Position numbers and translations under genes: made by a program. From Winogradskyella pacifica (GTDB lineage Bacteria > Bacteroidota > Bacteroidia > Flavobacteriales > Flavobacteriaceae), in assembly GCF_013403915.1 (NCBI RefSeq), contig NZ_JABFDI010000006.1:1-64000 (forward strand): DNA of 64,000 bases. The letters are read 5' to 3'. Positions 7,694-16,089 of the stretch are shown one piece after another (position 1 is the first letter of the stretch; every line of letters begins with the position of its first letter). The notes under the pieces are model-generated. The model ran no database searches and was not told the DNA's origin. It was given only the letters and a program-made list of their open reading frames with translations.

Positions 7694-8146
7694 TTAGTTT
7701 TTTGAAATATTCGATTTTAAATCTAAAAGGCCCAAAAATTCAGCGAGAGGTAATTCAGATGCATTTTTTTTTGAAAATAAAATTTTAATAATGGAAAAAT
7801 AACCAATACCTCCTAATTGAGTTAGATAATAACGTTTTAATACATTCGCCGAGTTTGTTTTAAAAAGATAGAAAGGTCACTGCTGAATTTCGAATGTTTT
7901 TAAATCAGTTATTGATTTGTATTCAACTCTGTTATTGTCAAAATAAACAGCGCTTATTGAAAATTCTACTTTCTTTAAAGTGATAAATAAAGTAAAAGCT
8001 AGTATTGCTATAATCCAAGTTCCATAGTCCCAAAATCGACTTAAATTAAAAAAATCAGTTATTAAATAAGCCAGTAACAACACAAACCAAGAAAGGAAGT
8101 ATTTTCTGAATATAATGTTAGATGATATTTTTTTTCGTTGTTCCAT
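7694..8146 (-). pseudogene. Membrane protein gene interrupted by an in-frame TGA
   Basis: From the ATG at 8146 the frame encodes 89 residues with two membrane helices (FLSWFVLLLAYLITDFF and WIIAILAFTLFITL) and then meets TGA at 7879-7877. The same frame stays open for another 60 codons (PFYLFKTNSANVLKRYYL, LGGIGYFSII, ELPLAEFLGLLDL) to TAA at 7694-7696. The continuation has natural composition and no shift, so one base change from TGG (Trp) to TGA is the simplest explanation. A TTG start at 8191 could add 15 residues. The family was not recognised. It is the first gene of the second putative cassette array. Confidence 0.6.
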
Positions 8147-8290
8147 TGAAATCTCTTCTAATGTCAAATTTTGTTGTTGACATTCAGTCAATTATGTTTT
8201 TGTCAGATTTGTCAATTTTCACCAACATTTAGATTAATTTTTCACGATTCGTTAGCTCGATGAATTAATCGGATTCTGATGTGGTAAATG

Positions 8291-8482
8291 TTTGCCAACT
8301 TCTCATAAGAGAACAATCCCTCACATGTCCCTTTTTTAATTTTGGATAACAAAAGATATAGCAATTCATCCTTAGTTTATAAAACTAAGAAAAACTTTAC
8401 AAAGTTTAATACGTGACTTGACGTTATTTTAATGAAAATAAGAGCGTTGCAATACTTATAGTTACTGTTTAGCGTAATGGCA
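8291..8482 (-). repeat. ~200 bp cassette-array leader, copy 2
   Basis: This stretch aligns with 2777-2977. Shared words include ATAAGAG, TTTATAAAACTAAG, ACTTTACAAAGTTTA, AAAATAAGA, GTTACTGTTT and CGTAATGG. It ends at GTTTGCCAAC (8290-8299), the start of the broken cassette on the minus strand. As in copy 1, the similarity stops at the cassette edge. I see no gene in 8192-8537. Confidence 0.55.
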
Positions 8483-8483
8483 T

Positions 8484-8519
8484 AAAAAAAATCCTGATGT
8501 ATTGCATCAGGATTTTTTG
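8484..8519 (-). terminator. Terminator of the 226-residue lipoprotein gene
   Basis: A perfect 9-base stem ATCCTGATG (8491-8499) and CATCAGGAT (8505-8513) with a 5-base loop is flanked by A and T runs. It lies just past the stop of the minus-strand lipoprotein gene and can serve both strands. Confidence 0.8.
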
Positions 8520-8537
8520 ATAATATGAGTTTGAGAT

Positions 8538-9218
8538 CTATTTATTATGGTCTGCTAAAGGTGAGATCATAATATGTGCGCGGTGTGTACCAGGATTCAT
8601 AATCCAAGGATGGTTAGAGGCTACTGGTGCTTCTGGTAAGCCTGTAGATGCTGCTGTAGCCCAAGGTAAATATACCACATAACGAAGTTTTGCTTCATCT
8701 ACTTTTGCTGTTGTAGGATCATACTCTGCTTTTGGTCCGGAATAGATGTGTAAGGTCGCTCCGGTAGGAATATTAAATTTACCAGCTTTCATTTCTTCTT
8801 CGCGGATATCAAATATTTCTTGATGTTTTTTGCCTTCGGCTTTTAAGGCGCGTCCTCTTGCCATAAATGGGTCGAGGTCTTTGTGATAACATGCAGCACT
8901 AAAGCCTTCTTTATTAGGGTCGTCGGCAAGTACAATAAATTCATTATCACCTTCTCTTAAAGTTACAAATTCACCTGCCATATTATAGCCAATCACCTTA
9001 CAATTGGCTCTGCTGGCTTCGGGCGCAGCCATTACTGCGGTTGCAATTAAGGCGTCGTCAGAATCTATCGCTTTTAAGTTTTTATTGGGTTCAGTTGGTG
9101 TTGTTTCTGTTGTGGTTTCCGTTGTATCTGAATCTTGAACGGTTGTTTTTGTTTTGTCTGTAGAATTACAAGACATTAAGAGTCCTGTGAAAATTATTGC
9201 TGGGATGAGGTGTTTCAT
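8538..9218 (-). CDS. Conserved-looking hypothetical lipoprotein
   Basis: A 226-residue protein with a lipoprotein signal ending in LLMSC (Cys about 17), then a Thr/Glu-rich linker (20-48) and a globular part. Visible stretches are ANCKVIGYNMAGEFVTLREG, EFIVLADD, ACYHKDLDPFMARGRALKAE and IPTGATLHIYSG. A His-rich end (PGTHRAHIMISPLADHNK) could bind metal, but this is only a guess. It probably faces the periplasm. It has its own terminator downstream and a tandem repeat directly upstream. The function is unknown. Confidence 0.75.
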   Translation of the reverse strand: MKHLIPAIIFTGLLMSCNSTDKTKTTVQDSDTTETTTETTPTEPNKNLKAIDSDDALIATAVMAAPEASRANCKVIGYNMAGEFVTLREGDNEFIVLADDPNKEGFSAACYHKDLDPFMARGRALKAEGKKHQEIFDIREEEMKAGKFNIPTGATLHIYSGPKAEYDPTTAKVDEAKLRYVVYLPWATAASTGLPEAPVASNHPWIMNPGTHRAHIMISPLADHNK

Positions 9219-9226
9219 GTTGGATC

Positions 9227-9316
9227 TTTAGATTGTTAGACTGTTAGACTGTTAGATTTTTAGATTGTTGGATTGTTGGATTTTTAGATTGCTAGATTAT
9301 TGGATTTTTGGATTGA
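9227..9316. repeat. Degenerate 8-10 bp tandem array
   Basis: About ten imperfect units of the type TTAGACTG / TTAGATTG / TTGGATTG lie directly upstream of the 226-residue lipoprotein gene. The rest of 9219-9540 holds the dispersed repeat at 9404-9453 and the secA terminator, and no gene. Confidence 0.7.
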
Positions 9317-9403
9317 ATTGTTGTTTTTAAAGTTACTAAAATCTGATGAGATTAAGGAATATGAAGGTGGATGATTATTAAAGGTGCTGTTTTTTATTCT
9401 GAT

Positions 9404-9453
9404 GCTTCTCGATACATTCCGACGAAAAAAAGTGGAAATGTTGGAAGTGACAT
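9404..9453. repeat. Dispersed intergenic repeat, copy 2
   Basis: GCTTCTCGATACATTCCGAC through GGAAGTGACAT is similar to 3121-3171. It is an intergenic repeat with no coding sense. Confidence 0.45.
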
Positions 9454-9464
9454 TGCGTATATCA

Positions 9465-9501
9465 CAAAAAAAATCCTGATGGGTTAATATCAGGATTTTT
9501 A
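9465..9501 (-). terminator. secA terminator
   Basis: The stem AATCCTGAT (9472-9480) and ATCAGGATT (9489-9497) around GGGTTAAT is flanked by A and T runs, just past the secA stop. The stem is almost the same as that of the terminator at 8484-8519. Confidence 0.8.
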
Positions 9502-9540
9502 ATTCTATTAATGAGATTCCTGCGTCCGCAAGAATTTGTG

Positions 9541-12500
9541 TTATTCAACAATTACCCATTCTCCTTTTTCAATCAAAGGAATGGCTTGCTTGTATTTAAC
9601 GTCTTTAGCTTCACCGCTCATAACATGTTTAATCGTTACTTTATCGTTACGACCAATTTTTGGTTGGTCTCTCACAATCGTTTCAACGACTTGCTGTTGT
9701 TGGCGAGAAGCGCCTTCACCAGCTTGTCTGTTTTGAGACGCACGCTCATCCAAGTTAGGAATGTCGTCTTTTTGTGTTTCAAGTTTTTCTTGCTTACGTA
9801 CTCTCGCTTCTTGAATAGTGTTTGCTGTTTCTTGAGGAATTTCACCTTTAAATAAGAATGATATAACATCTTTATTTACAAGATCGATCATTGTTTTAAA
9901 CAACTCAAAAGATTCAAACTTGTAAATTAATAATGGATCTTTTTGCTCGTGAACCGCTAACTGTACCGATTGCTTAAGTTCGTCCATTTTACGTAAATGT
10001 ACTTTCCAAGCATCATCAACAATGGCTAAAGTAATGTTCTTTTCAAAATCATTAATTAATTGCTTTCCTTTCGTTTCGTATGCTTTTTCTAAATCCGTTA
10101 CAACTTGTAAGTTTTTAACTCCGTCTGTAAATGGTACAACGATACGCTTAAATTTATCGCGTTGCGTGTCATATACATTTTCAATTACTGGGAATGCTAA
10201 ATCTGCCGCACGTTGCATTTTCTCTCTGTAGTGCTTAAAGGCCGCTTTATAAATCGTACCTGCAATATCAGTGGCGTTCATTTTTCCGAATTCAGATTCA
10301 GAAATAGGAGACTCCATTGAGAAATAACGAATCAATTCGAATTCAAAGTTCTTAAAGTCGTTGGCATTTTTGTTGGTTTCAGCGATGCCTTCTGAGGTAT
10401 CAAAAATCATGTTCGCTAAATCCACTCTTAAACGTTCACCATGTAAAGCATTACGACGACGCTTGTAAATGACTTCACGTTGCGCGTTCATAACATCATC
10501 ATATTCTAATAAACGTTTACGAACACCAAAGTTATTCTCTTCCACTTTTTTCTGTGCACGCTCAATAGACTTAGAAATCATGCCGTGTTGAATCACTTCA
10601 CCTTCTTTTAAGCCCATTCTGTCCATCATCTTAGCGATACGTTCAGAACCAAATAAACGCATCAAGTTATCTTCTAAAGACACATAAAACTGTGAACTTC
10701 CTGGATCTCCTTGACGACCAGCTCTACCACGTAACTGTCTGTCTACACGACGCGAATCGTGACGCTCAGTACCGACAATGGCTAAACCTCCTGCTTTTTT
10801 TACTTCTTCACTTAACTTAATATCGGTACCACGACCAGCCATGTTGGTAGCAATTGTTACTTGCCCAGCATTACCAGCTTGTGCTACAATATCAGCTTCT
10901 TTTTTATGTTGTTTGGCGTTTAAGACGTTATGATCTATTTTACGAATGCTTAACATCTTACCTAAAAGTTCTGAAATCTCGACGTTAGTTGTACCGATAA
11001 GAACAGGACGACCTGCATTAGAAAGGCTTACAACTTCGTCAATAACCGCATTGTATTTTTCACGTTTCGTTTTGTAAACTAAATCGTCTCTATCATCTCT
11101 AGCGATTGGTCTGTTTGTTGGAATTTCTACAACATCTAATTTGTAGATTTCCCAAAGTTCACCAGCTTCTGTAACCGCAGTACCTGTCATACCAGACAGT
11201 TTACGGTACATTCTAAAGTAATTTTGAAGCGTTACGGTTGCAAAAGTTTGCGTAGCAGCCTCAATTTTTACATTTTCTTTAGCTTCAATCGCTTGGTGTA
11301 AACCGTCAGAATAACGACGACCATCCATAATACGACCTGTTTGCTCATCTACAATCATTACTTTGTTGTCCATTACAACATACTGATTGTCTTTTTCGAA
11401 TAACGCGTACGCTTTTAAAAGTTGGTTTAACGTATGAATACGCTCCGACTTAACATTGAAGTCTCTAAATAAGTCTTCTTTAAGATCTGCTTCTTCTTCA
11501 GATGATAAGCCTTTACTTTCAATCTTAGCAATTTCAATACCCATTTCTGGCATGACGAAGAAATCTGGATCATCTTTACCCGAAAGGAATTCAACACCTT
11601 TATCAGATAATTCAACTTGATTATTTTTCTCATCAATAACATAATAGAGTTCTGCATCTACTAAAGGCATTTCTCTGTTGTTATCTTGCATATAGTGATT
11701 TTCGGTTTTTTGAAGTAATTGCTTCACACCTTCCTCACTTAAATACTTAATTAAAGCTTTGTTTTTTGGAATACCTCTGTAAGCTCTCAATAATTGAAAA
11801 CCACCTTCTTTAGTATCACCGGCAGCAATTAACTTCTTAGCTTCTGCTAAAACGCCTACTAAATATTTACGTTGTACTTCTTCGATAGCATTTACTTTAG
11901 GTTTTAAAGCATCAAATTCGTGCTCTTCACCTCTAGGAACAGGTCCAGAAATAATTAAAGGCGTACGTGCATCATCGACTAATACAGAATCGACCTCATC
12001 GACAATAGCATAATGGTGTGGACGTTGTACTAAATCGTCTGGCGAATGTGCCATGTTATCACGTAAGTAATCAAAACCAAATTCGTTATTTGTTCCGTAT
12101 GTAATATCTGCGTTGTAGGCTTTACGACGTGCGTCAGAGTTCGGTTGGTGGTAATCAATACAATCAATACTCATACCATGAAACTGAAAGATTGGTGCCA
12201 TCCAAGCGCTATCTCGTTTTGCTAAGTAATCGTTAACCGTTACTAAGTGTACCCCTTTTTCTGCTAATGCATTTAAATATACAGGAAGTGTTGCTACAAG
12301 CGTTTTACCTTCACCAGTTTGCATCTCTGCAATTTTACCTTGGTGCATCGCAATACCACCAATAAGTTGCACATCATAATGAATCATGTCCCAAGTAATA
12401 GGCTTTCCAGCGGCATCCCAAGAGTTGGCCCAAACGGCTTGGTCACCTTCTAAAGTTACATAATCATGAGCACCAGAAATTTCACGGTCAAATGCATTTG

Positions 12501-12897
12501 CAGTTACCGGAATCTGTGTATTGTGCACAAAACGTTTTGCTGTTTCTTTTACAACTGCGAAGGCTTCTGGAAGAATATCGTTTAAAACATTTTCAGTTAT
12601 GTCGTAGATCTCGTCATCGATTTTATCGACTTCCAAATACATATCTTCGCGTTCGTCAATATCTTCAGTAATCTTAGCTTTATCTAAAAGCTCGTCTTTT
12701 TTAGTTTGAAGTGGTTTCCTTGCTTCGGCAATTTTGGCTTTAAATTCAGCTGTCTTTGCCCTCAGTTCGTCGTGTGATAAAGCCTCTAATGCTTTTTCGA
12801 AAGTTTTTATTTTTTCAACAATAGGTTTAATTGAACTTACATCTTGTTTGGATTTATCTCCAACAAAAACTTTAAGCACTTTATCTAAAAATGTCAT
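9541..12897 (-). CDS. secA: Preprotein translocase ATPase SecA
   Basis: SecA drives unfolded preproteins through SecYEG using ATP. This copy has 1118 residues, the long Bacteroidota form. Visible motifs are the Walker A region AEMQTGEGKT (about 190-199), TYGTNNEFGFDYLRDN, Walker B DEVDSVLVDDARTPL (300-314), IVGTERHDSRRVDRQLRGRA and GRQGDPGSSQFYVSLED. The C-terminus ends KGEWVIVE and lacks the Cys-rich zinc motif found in proteobacterial SecA. The linker before it (about 1050-1090) is Gln/Arg-rich and probably disordered. It has its own terminator and a 181-base upstream gap, so it is probably a single-gene unit. Confidence 0.98.
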   Translation of the reverse strand: MTFLDKVLKVFVGDKSKQDVSSIKPIVEKIKTFEKALEALSHDELRAKTAEFKAKIAEARKPLQTKKDELLDKAKITEDIDEREDMYLEVDKIDDEIYDITENVLNDILPEAFAVVKETAKRFVHNTQIPVTANAFDREISGAHDYVTLEGDQAVWANSWDAAGKPITWDMIHYDVQLIGGIAMHQGKIAEMQTGEGKTLVATLPVYLNALAEKGVHLVTVNDYLAKRDSAWMAPIFQFHGMSIDCIDYHQPNSDARRKAYNADITYGTNNEFGFDYLRDNMAHSPDDLVQRPHHYAIVDEVDSVLVDDARTPLIISGPVPRGEEHEFDALKPKVNAIEEVQRKYLVGVLAEAKKLIAAGDTKEGGFQLLRAYRGIPKNKALIKYLSEEGVKQLLQKTENHYMQDNNREMPLVDAELYYVIDEKNNQVELSDKGVEFLSGKDDPDFFVMPEMGIEIAKIESKGLSSEEEADLKEDLFRDFNVKSERIHTLNQLLKAYALFEKDNQYVVMDNKVMIVDEQTGRIMDGRRYSDGLHQAIEAKENVKIEAATQTFATVTLQNYFRMYRKLSGMTGTAVTEAGELWEIYKLDVVEIPTNRPIARDDRDDLVYKTKREKYNAVIDEVVSLSNAGRPVLIGTTNVEISELLGKMLSIRKIDHNVLNAKQHKKEADIVAQAGNAGQVTIATNMAGRGTDIKLSEEVKKAGGLAIVGTERHDSRRVDRQLRGRAGRQGDPGSSQFYVSLEDNLMRLFGSERIAKMMDRMGLKEGEVIQHGMISKSIERAQKKVEENNFGVRKRLLEYDDVMNAQREVIYKRRRNALHGERLRVDLANMIFDTSEGIAETNKNANDFKNFEFELIRYFSMESPISESEFGKMNATDIAGTIYKAAFKHYREKMQRAADLAFPVIENVYDTQRDKFKRIVVPFTDGVKNLQVVTDLEKAYETKGKQLINDFEKNITLAIVDDAWKVHLRKMDELKQSVQLAVHEQKDPLLIYKFESFELFKTMIDLVNKDVISFLFKGEIPQETANTIQEARVRKQEKLETQKDDIPNLDERASQNRQAGEGASRQQQQVVETIVRDQPKIGRNDKVTIKHVMSGEAKDVKYKQAIPLIEKGEWVIVE

Positions 12898-13021
12898 ATT
12901 GATAAGTTTGTAACAGATTGAATTGTTTCAATCTTTGTATTAATTTCAGTTAGTTGTTCTAAAACGTTTGTTTTAAGTTTTAGAGAATATATTGTATTTC
13001 GGAAAAAAACCATCCGAAAAT

Positions 13022-13062
13022 AAAAAAAGTCTCTCAGTTATGATAACGCAAGAGACTTTTTT
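13022..13062 (-). terminator. Terminator of the DUF2795 gene
   Basis: The stem GTCTCT (13029-13034) and AGAGAC (13051-13056), with an inner GTTA/TAAC pair, is flanked by A and T runs 3' of the DUF2795 stop. Confidence 0.75.
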
Positions 13063-13078
13063 GTGATAATTTTATATG

Positions 13079-13300
13079 TTAATATTCATCCTCATTCCAG
13101 AGGTAATCTTCGTCAGTAGGATAATCTGGCCAAATTTCTTCAATAGAGTCGTAAGAATCTCCTTCATCTTCTATTGCTTGTAAATTTTCAACAACTTCTA
13201 AAGGTGCTCCTGTTCTAATTGCGTAGTCAATAAGCTCGTCTTTGGTTGCTGGCCAAGGCGCATCACTTAAATAAGATGCTAATTCTAATGTCCAATACAT
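13079..13300 (-). CDS. DUF2795 family protein
   Basis: A 73-residue acidic protein. MYWTLELASYLSDAPWPATK, the helix KDELIDYAIRTGAPLEVVENLQ and the acidic tail EDYLWNEDEY match the DUF2795 family, which is found beside secA in many flavobacteria. The role is unknown. The family's short helical fold and acidity suggest a binding protein. It has its own promoter and terminator, so it is not in the secA transcript. Confidence 0.85.
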   Translation of the reverse strand: MYWTLELASYLSDAPWPATKDELIDYAIRTGAPLEVVENLQAIEDEGDSYDSIEEIWPDYPTDEDYLWNEDEY

Positions 13301-13325
13301 AATTGCGTTGTAATTTTATTTTTTG

Positions 13326-13355
13326 CAAAAATAATTTTTTAGTTGAACAATCCAA
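13326..13355 (-). promoter_or_regulatory. Promoter of the DUF2795 gene
   Basis: On the minus strand TTG (13355-13353), 19 bases, then TATTTTTG (13333-13326) fit the Bacteroidota consensus TTG-N17-23-TAnnTTTG. The -7 box ends 25 bases before the ATG. Confidence 0.7.
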
Positions 13356-13412
13356 GAAAAAATCACATTAATTAGCTGTTAACTTATATAAAATAATTTA
13401 TCGGTCTTGCTG

Positions 13413-13465
13413 AACATTTATGTTTATGTGGTTTGAATGATTCAAACGTCACTTAAATAAATGTT
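13413..13465. other. Long imperfect hairpin between DUF2795 and the adenosyltransferase
   Basis: Outer arms AACATTTAT (13413-13421) and ATAAATGTT (13457-13465) enclose a perfect inner palindrome GTTTGAATGATTCAAAC (13431-13447). It could be a regulator site or an RNA structure. The rest of 13301-13631 holds the DUF2795 promoter and, near 13590-13626, a dispersed repeat with GCGTCCTCGCAATGACAT. I see no gene there. Confidence 0.4.
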
Positions 13466-13631
13466 TCATCAGTATAAAAAGAACGTGTAATGGTCAACTT
13501 TTAATTTCGGATTAAATTTTGCTGTTTTAATCCTGTGCTGAAGAGATTATTCATTCTCTCTTATTGATTTTTAAGGAATTCATGATTGCTATGCCGTTGC
13601 TTCGTCCTGCGTCCTCGCAATGACATTTATG

Positions 13632-14207
13632 TTACGATTCTTTATTCGGAATCCATTTTATCTCTTCAGCTTGTAAGTCATGTGACAACTTCCGTGCCAA
13701 CACAAAAAGGTAGTCAGATAGTCTATTAATATACATCAATGTTTCAGGTTGAAACGGTTCTAAGTCATTAAGGTGCGACGCCAAACGCTCAGCTCTACGG
13801 CATACGGTGCGTGCAATGTGACAGAATGACACGGTTGTGTGACCACCTGGTAAAACGAAGTGCGTCATAGGTGGAAGACTGTCTTCCATAAGGTCCATAC
13901 CTTTTTCTAGTTTCTCAATGTCTTCGTTAGAAATCTTCGGAATGTTTAATCGTGCTTTACCGTTTTTTAATTGTGCTTTTTCAGGATCTGTCGCTAAAAT
14001 AGCACCAACTGTAAACAACCGATCTTGAATATCCATCAATGTGTTTTTATACAATTGATCGATGTCTTGATCTCTGATTAATCCAATATGCGAGTTAAGC
14101 TCATCAATAGTACCGTAGCTTTCTATTCTTATATGATGTTTTGGAACTCTTGTGCCACCGAAAAGTGCGGTTGTGCCTTTGTCTCCTGTTTTTGTATATA
14201 CTTTCAT
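13632..14207 (-). CDS. PduO-type cob(I)alamin adenosyltransferase
   Basis: A 191-residue enzyme that transfers the adenosyl group of ATP to cob(I)alamin to make coenzyme B12. The N-terminal ATP-binding signature KVYTKTGDKGTTALFGGTRV (2-21) and YGTIDELNSHIGLIRDQ, the ARTVCRRAERLASHL region (about 133-147) and YINRLSDYLFVLAR (about 160-173) are diagnostic of the PduO/MMAB family. Length is normal. A TAACTTTG box at 14220-14213 is close to the ATG, so the mRNA may have a very short leader. No other cobalamin gene is nearby. Confidence 0.93.
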   Translation of the reverse strand: MKVYTKTGDKGTTALFGGTRVPKHHIRIESYGTIDELNSHIGLIRDQDIDQLYKNTLMDIQDRLFTVGAILATDPEKAQLKNGKARLNIPKISNEDIEKLEKGMDLMEDSLPPMTHFVLPGGHTTVSFCHIARTVCRRAERLASHLNDLEPFQPETLMYINRLSDYLFVLARKLSHDLQAEEIKWIPNKES

Positions 14208-14289
14208 GTAAACAAAGTTAAGAGTTATGAGTGGAATGTTGAGGGTTATGGGTTAAAAAATTATATGGTTTATGTGGAAAGTGGAAAGT

Positions 14290-15030
14290 TTTGAGGATGA
14301 TGCAATAACCAAGAACCTAGAGTCAAGAACCAAGATGCAAGAGTCAAGATTAAAGATAACAGAGAATAGATAAAAGATAAAAGAGCTTTTATTTATAAAT
14401 GACGAATTTGAGCTAAAGGCTAAAGGCTAAAGGCTAAAAGCTAAATGCTAGTAGTTGTTGGTTGATGGTTGGTAGGGGAGAGACAGGATGTAAGAACCAA
14501 GAACCAAGAGTCAAGAGTCAAGAACCAAGATGCAAGATGTAAGATTAAAGAGAATAGATTAAAGAGAATAGAGTTTTTGGTTACGAAATGACGAATTTGA
14601 GTTAAGAGTTAAGAGCTAGTAGTTGGTGGTTGATGAATGGTAGGAAAGAGACAGGATGAAATAGTCAAGAATCAAGAACCAAGAGTCAAGATTAAAGAAT
14701 CAAGATTAAAGAGAATAGAGTTTTTAGTTACGAAATGACGAATTTGAGTTAAGAGTTAAGAGTTAAGAGTTAAGAGCTAAGAGCTAAAGGCTAGTAGTTG
14801 GTGGTTGATGAATGGTAGGAAAGAGACAGGATGAAATAGTCAAGAATCAAGATTAAAGAGAATAGATTAAAGAGAATAGAGTTTTTAGTTACGAAATGAC
14901 GAATTTGAGCTAAGAGCTAAGAGCTAAGAGCTAAGAGCTAAGAGCTAAGAGCTAAGAGTCAAGAATAAAGAAAAGAGAGAAAATAGAGACAAGAGACAAG
15001 AGACAAGAGACAAGAGACAAGAATTTAGAG
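14290..15030. repeat. Higher-order minisatellite of flavobacterial short words
   Basis: About 740 noncoding bases are built from nested repeats. Words such as AAGAACC, AAGAGTC, AAGATTA and GAGCTAA are repeated many times in tandem. A larger unit recurs four times, marked by GACGAATTTGAG at 14401, 14590, 14737 and 14898 (spacing 189, 147 and 161). GTAGTTGGTGGTTGATGAAT also occurs twice (near 14611 and 14796). Tandem GAGCTAA at about 14908-14957 and AAGAGAC at about 14988-15022 end the tract. With the heptamer array it fills the gap 14208-15232, and I see no gene there. Confidence 0.85.
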
Positions 15031-15069
15031 TTAAAAAGTTTCTATCTAAAAGTTTAAAATTTAGTTTTC

Positions 15070-15237
15070 AACTAACAACTAACAACTAACAACTAACAAC
15101 TAACAACTAACAACTAACAACTAACAACTAACAACTAACAACTAACAACTAACAACTAACAACTAACAACTAACAACTAACAACTAACAACTAACAACTA
15201 ACAACTAACAACTAACAACTAACAACTAATAACTAAT
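15070..15237. repeat. Perfect heptamer array, 24 units
   Basis: Units of AACTAAC run from 15070. Twenty-two are identical, followed by two AACTAAT variants (15224 and 15231). The last unit contains the TAG stop of the LolD-like gene (15233-15235, minus). The array therefore joins the coding sequence with no spacer. Copy number probably varies between strains. Confidence 0.95.
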
Positions 15238-15919
15238 TAAACGTATCACTTTCAATAACACCATCTCGTAAACGAATAACGCGTTTAGCATGTGCTGCAA
15301 TGTCTTCTTCGTGAGTTACCATAATTACTGTGTTTCCTGCGGCGTGAATATCACCAAAGAGTTTCATGATTTCTATTCCTGTTTTAGAATCTAAGTTACC
15401 TGTTGGCTCATCGGCTAGAATGATTGATGGTTTATTAACTAAAGCTCTTCCTACAGCGACCCGTTGCCGTTGTCCACCTGAAAGTTGGTTGGGTTTGTGG
15501 TCCATTCGGTCTGCTAGTCCAACATCAGTTAAAACTTCTGTAGCACGTGCGATACGGTCTTTTTTTGAAAATCCGGCATAGACCATAGGTAAAGCCACAT
15601 TATCTAATGCCGTAGTTCTTGGTAGTAGGTTGAAGGTTTGAAAAACGAATCCGATTTCTGTATTTCTAATGTCTGCGAGTTCGTCATCTGACATTTGACT
15701 AACGTCATTTCCATTTAAGTTATATGAACCTGCCGTTGGTGTGTCTAAACATCCCAATAAATTCATTAGTGTCGATTTACCAGAACCAGATGGTCCCATA
15801 ATAGCGACATACTCGCCACGTTTAATGTCTAAATCGATGCCTTTTAGAACATGAACAATTTCTTGTCCTAATTTAAAATCTCTAATAATGTTTCTAATTT
15901 CGATGACGTTGGCACTCAT
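15233..15919 (-). CDS. LolD/MacB-like ABC transporter ATP-binding protein
   Basis: A 228-residue ATPase subunit. Walker A is GPSGSGKST (42-50), the Q-loop is [10 protein letters not shown], the signature is [15 protein letters not shown], Walker B is [13 protein letters not shown] and the switch is [11 protein letters not shown]. The pattern matches the MacB/LolD/FtsE group, which uses ATP to extract lipoproteins or drive periplasmic efflux. No permease gene is next to it, so the partner is elsewhere. The stop codon lies inside the heptamer array and an inverted repeat lies upstream. Confidence 0.9.
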   Translation of the reverse strand: MSANVIEIRNIIRDFKLGQEIVHVLKGIDLDIKRGEYVAIMGPSGSGKSTLMNLLGCLDTPTAGSYNLNGNDVSQMSDDELADIRNTEIGFVFQTFNLLPRTTALDNVALPMVYAGFSKKDRIARATEVLTDVGLADRMDHKPNQLSGGQRQRVAVGRALVNKPSIILADEPTGNLDSKTGIEIMKLFGDIHAAGNTVIMVTHEEDIAAHAKRVIRLRDGVIESDTFN

Positions 15920-15942
15920 GATTTTATGTTTTTTTTGTCACC

Positions 15943-16000
15943 TTGAGCGCAGTCGAAAGGTATTAAAAGTAGAATTTTATTTGGTTTCGACTGCGCTCAA
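15943..16000. repeat. Inverted repeat with 16-base perfect arms
   Basis: TTGAGCGCAGTCGAAA (15943-15958) pairs perfectly with 15985-16000 around a 26-base spacer. It lies between the LolD-like gene and the methyltransferase gene. It resembles a dispersed flavobacterial palindrome family and may also act as a hairpin in RNA. Confidence 0.75.
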
Positions 16001-16089
16001 CCTGACATACGATATAGGTTGTAAATCTACCTGCAAGATAAAAGATTTTGCAGTGATTTATTTAATAAGACGTAAAACTTGTTGACTTG

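Noticed and set aside
9511-9869. Three open frames on both strands at the 3' end of secA
   Set aside because: They lie inside or across secA in other frames and have no independent start signals.
15070-15237. Heptamer array read as a CRISPR array or telomere-like repeat
   Set aside because: The units are contiguous with no spacers, and the array is inside the chromosome between genes.
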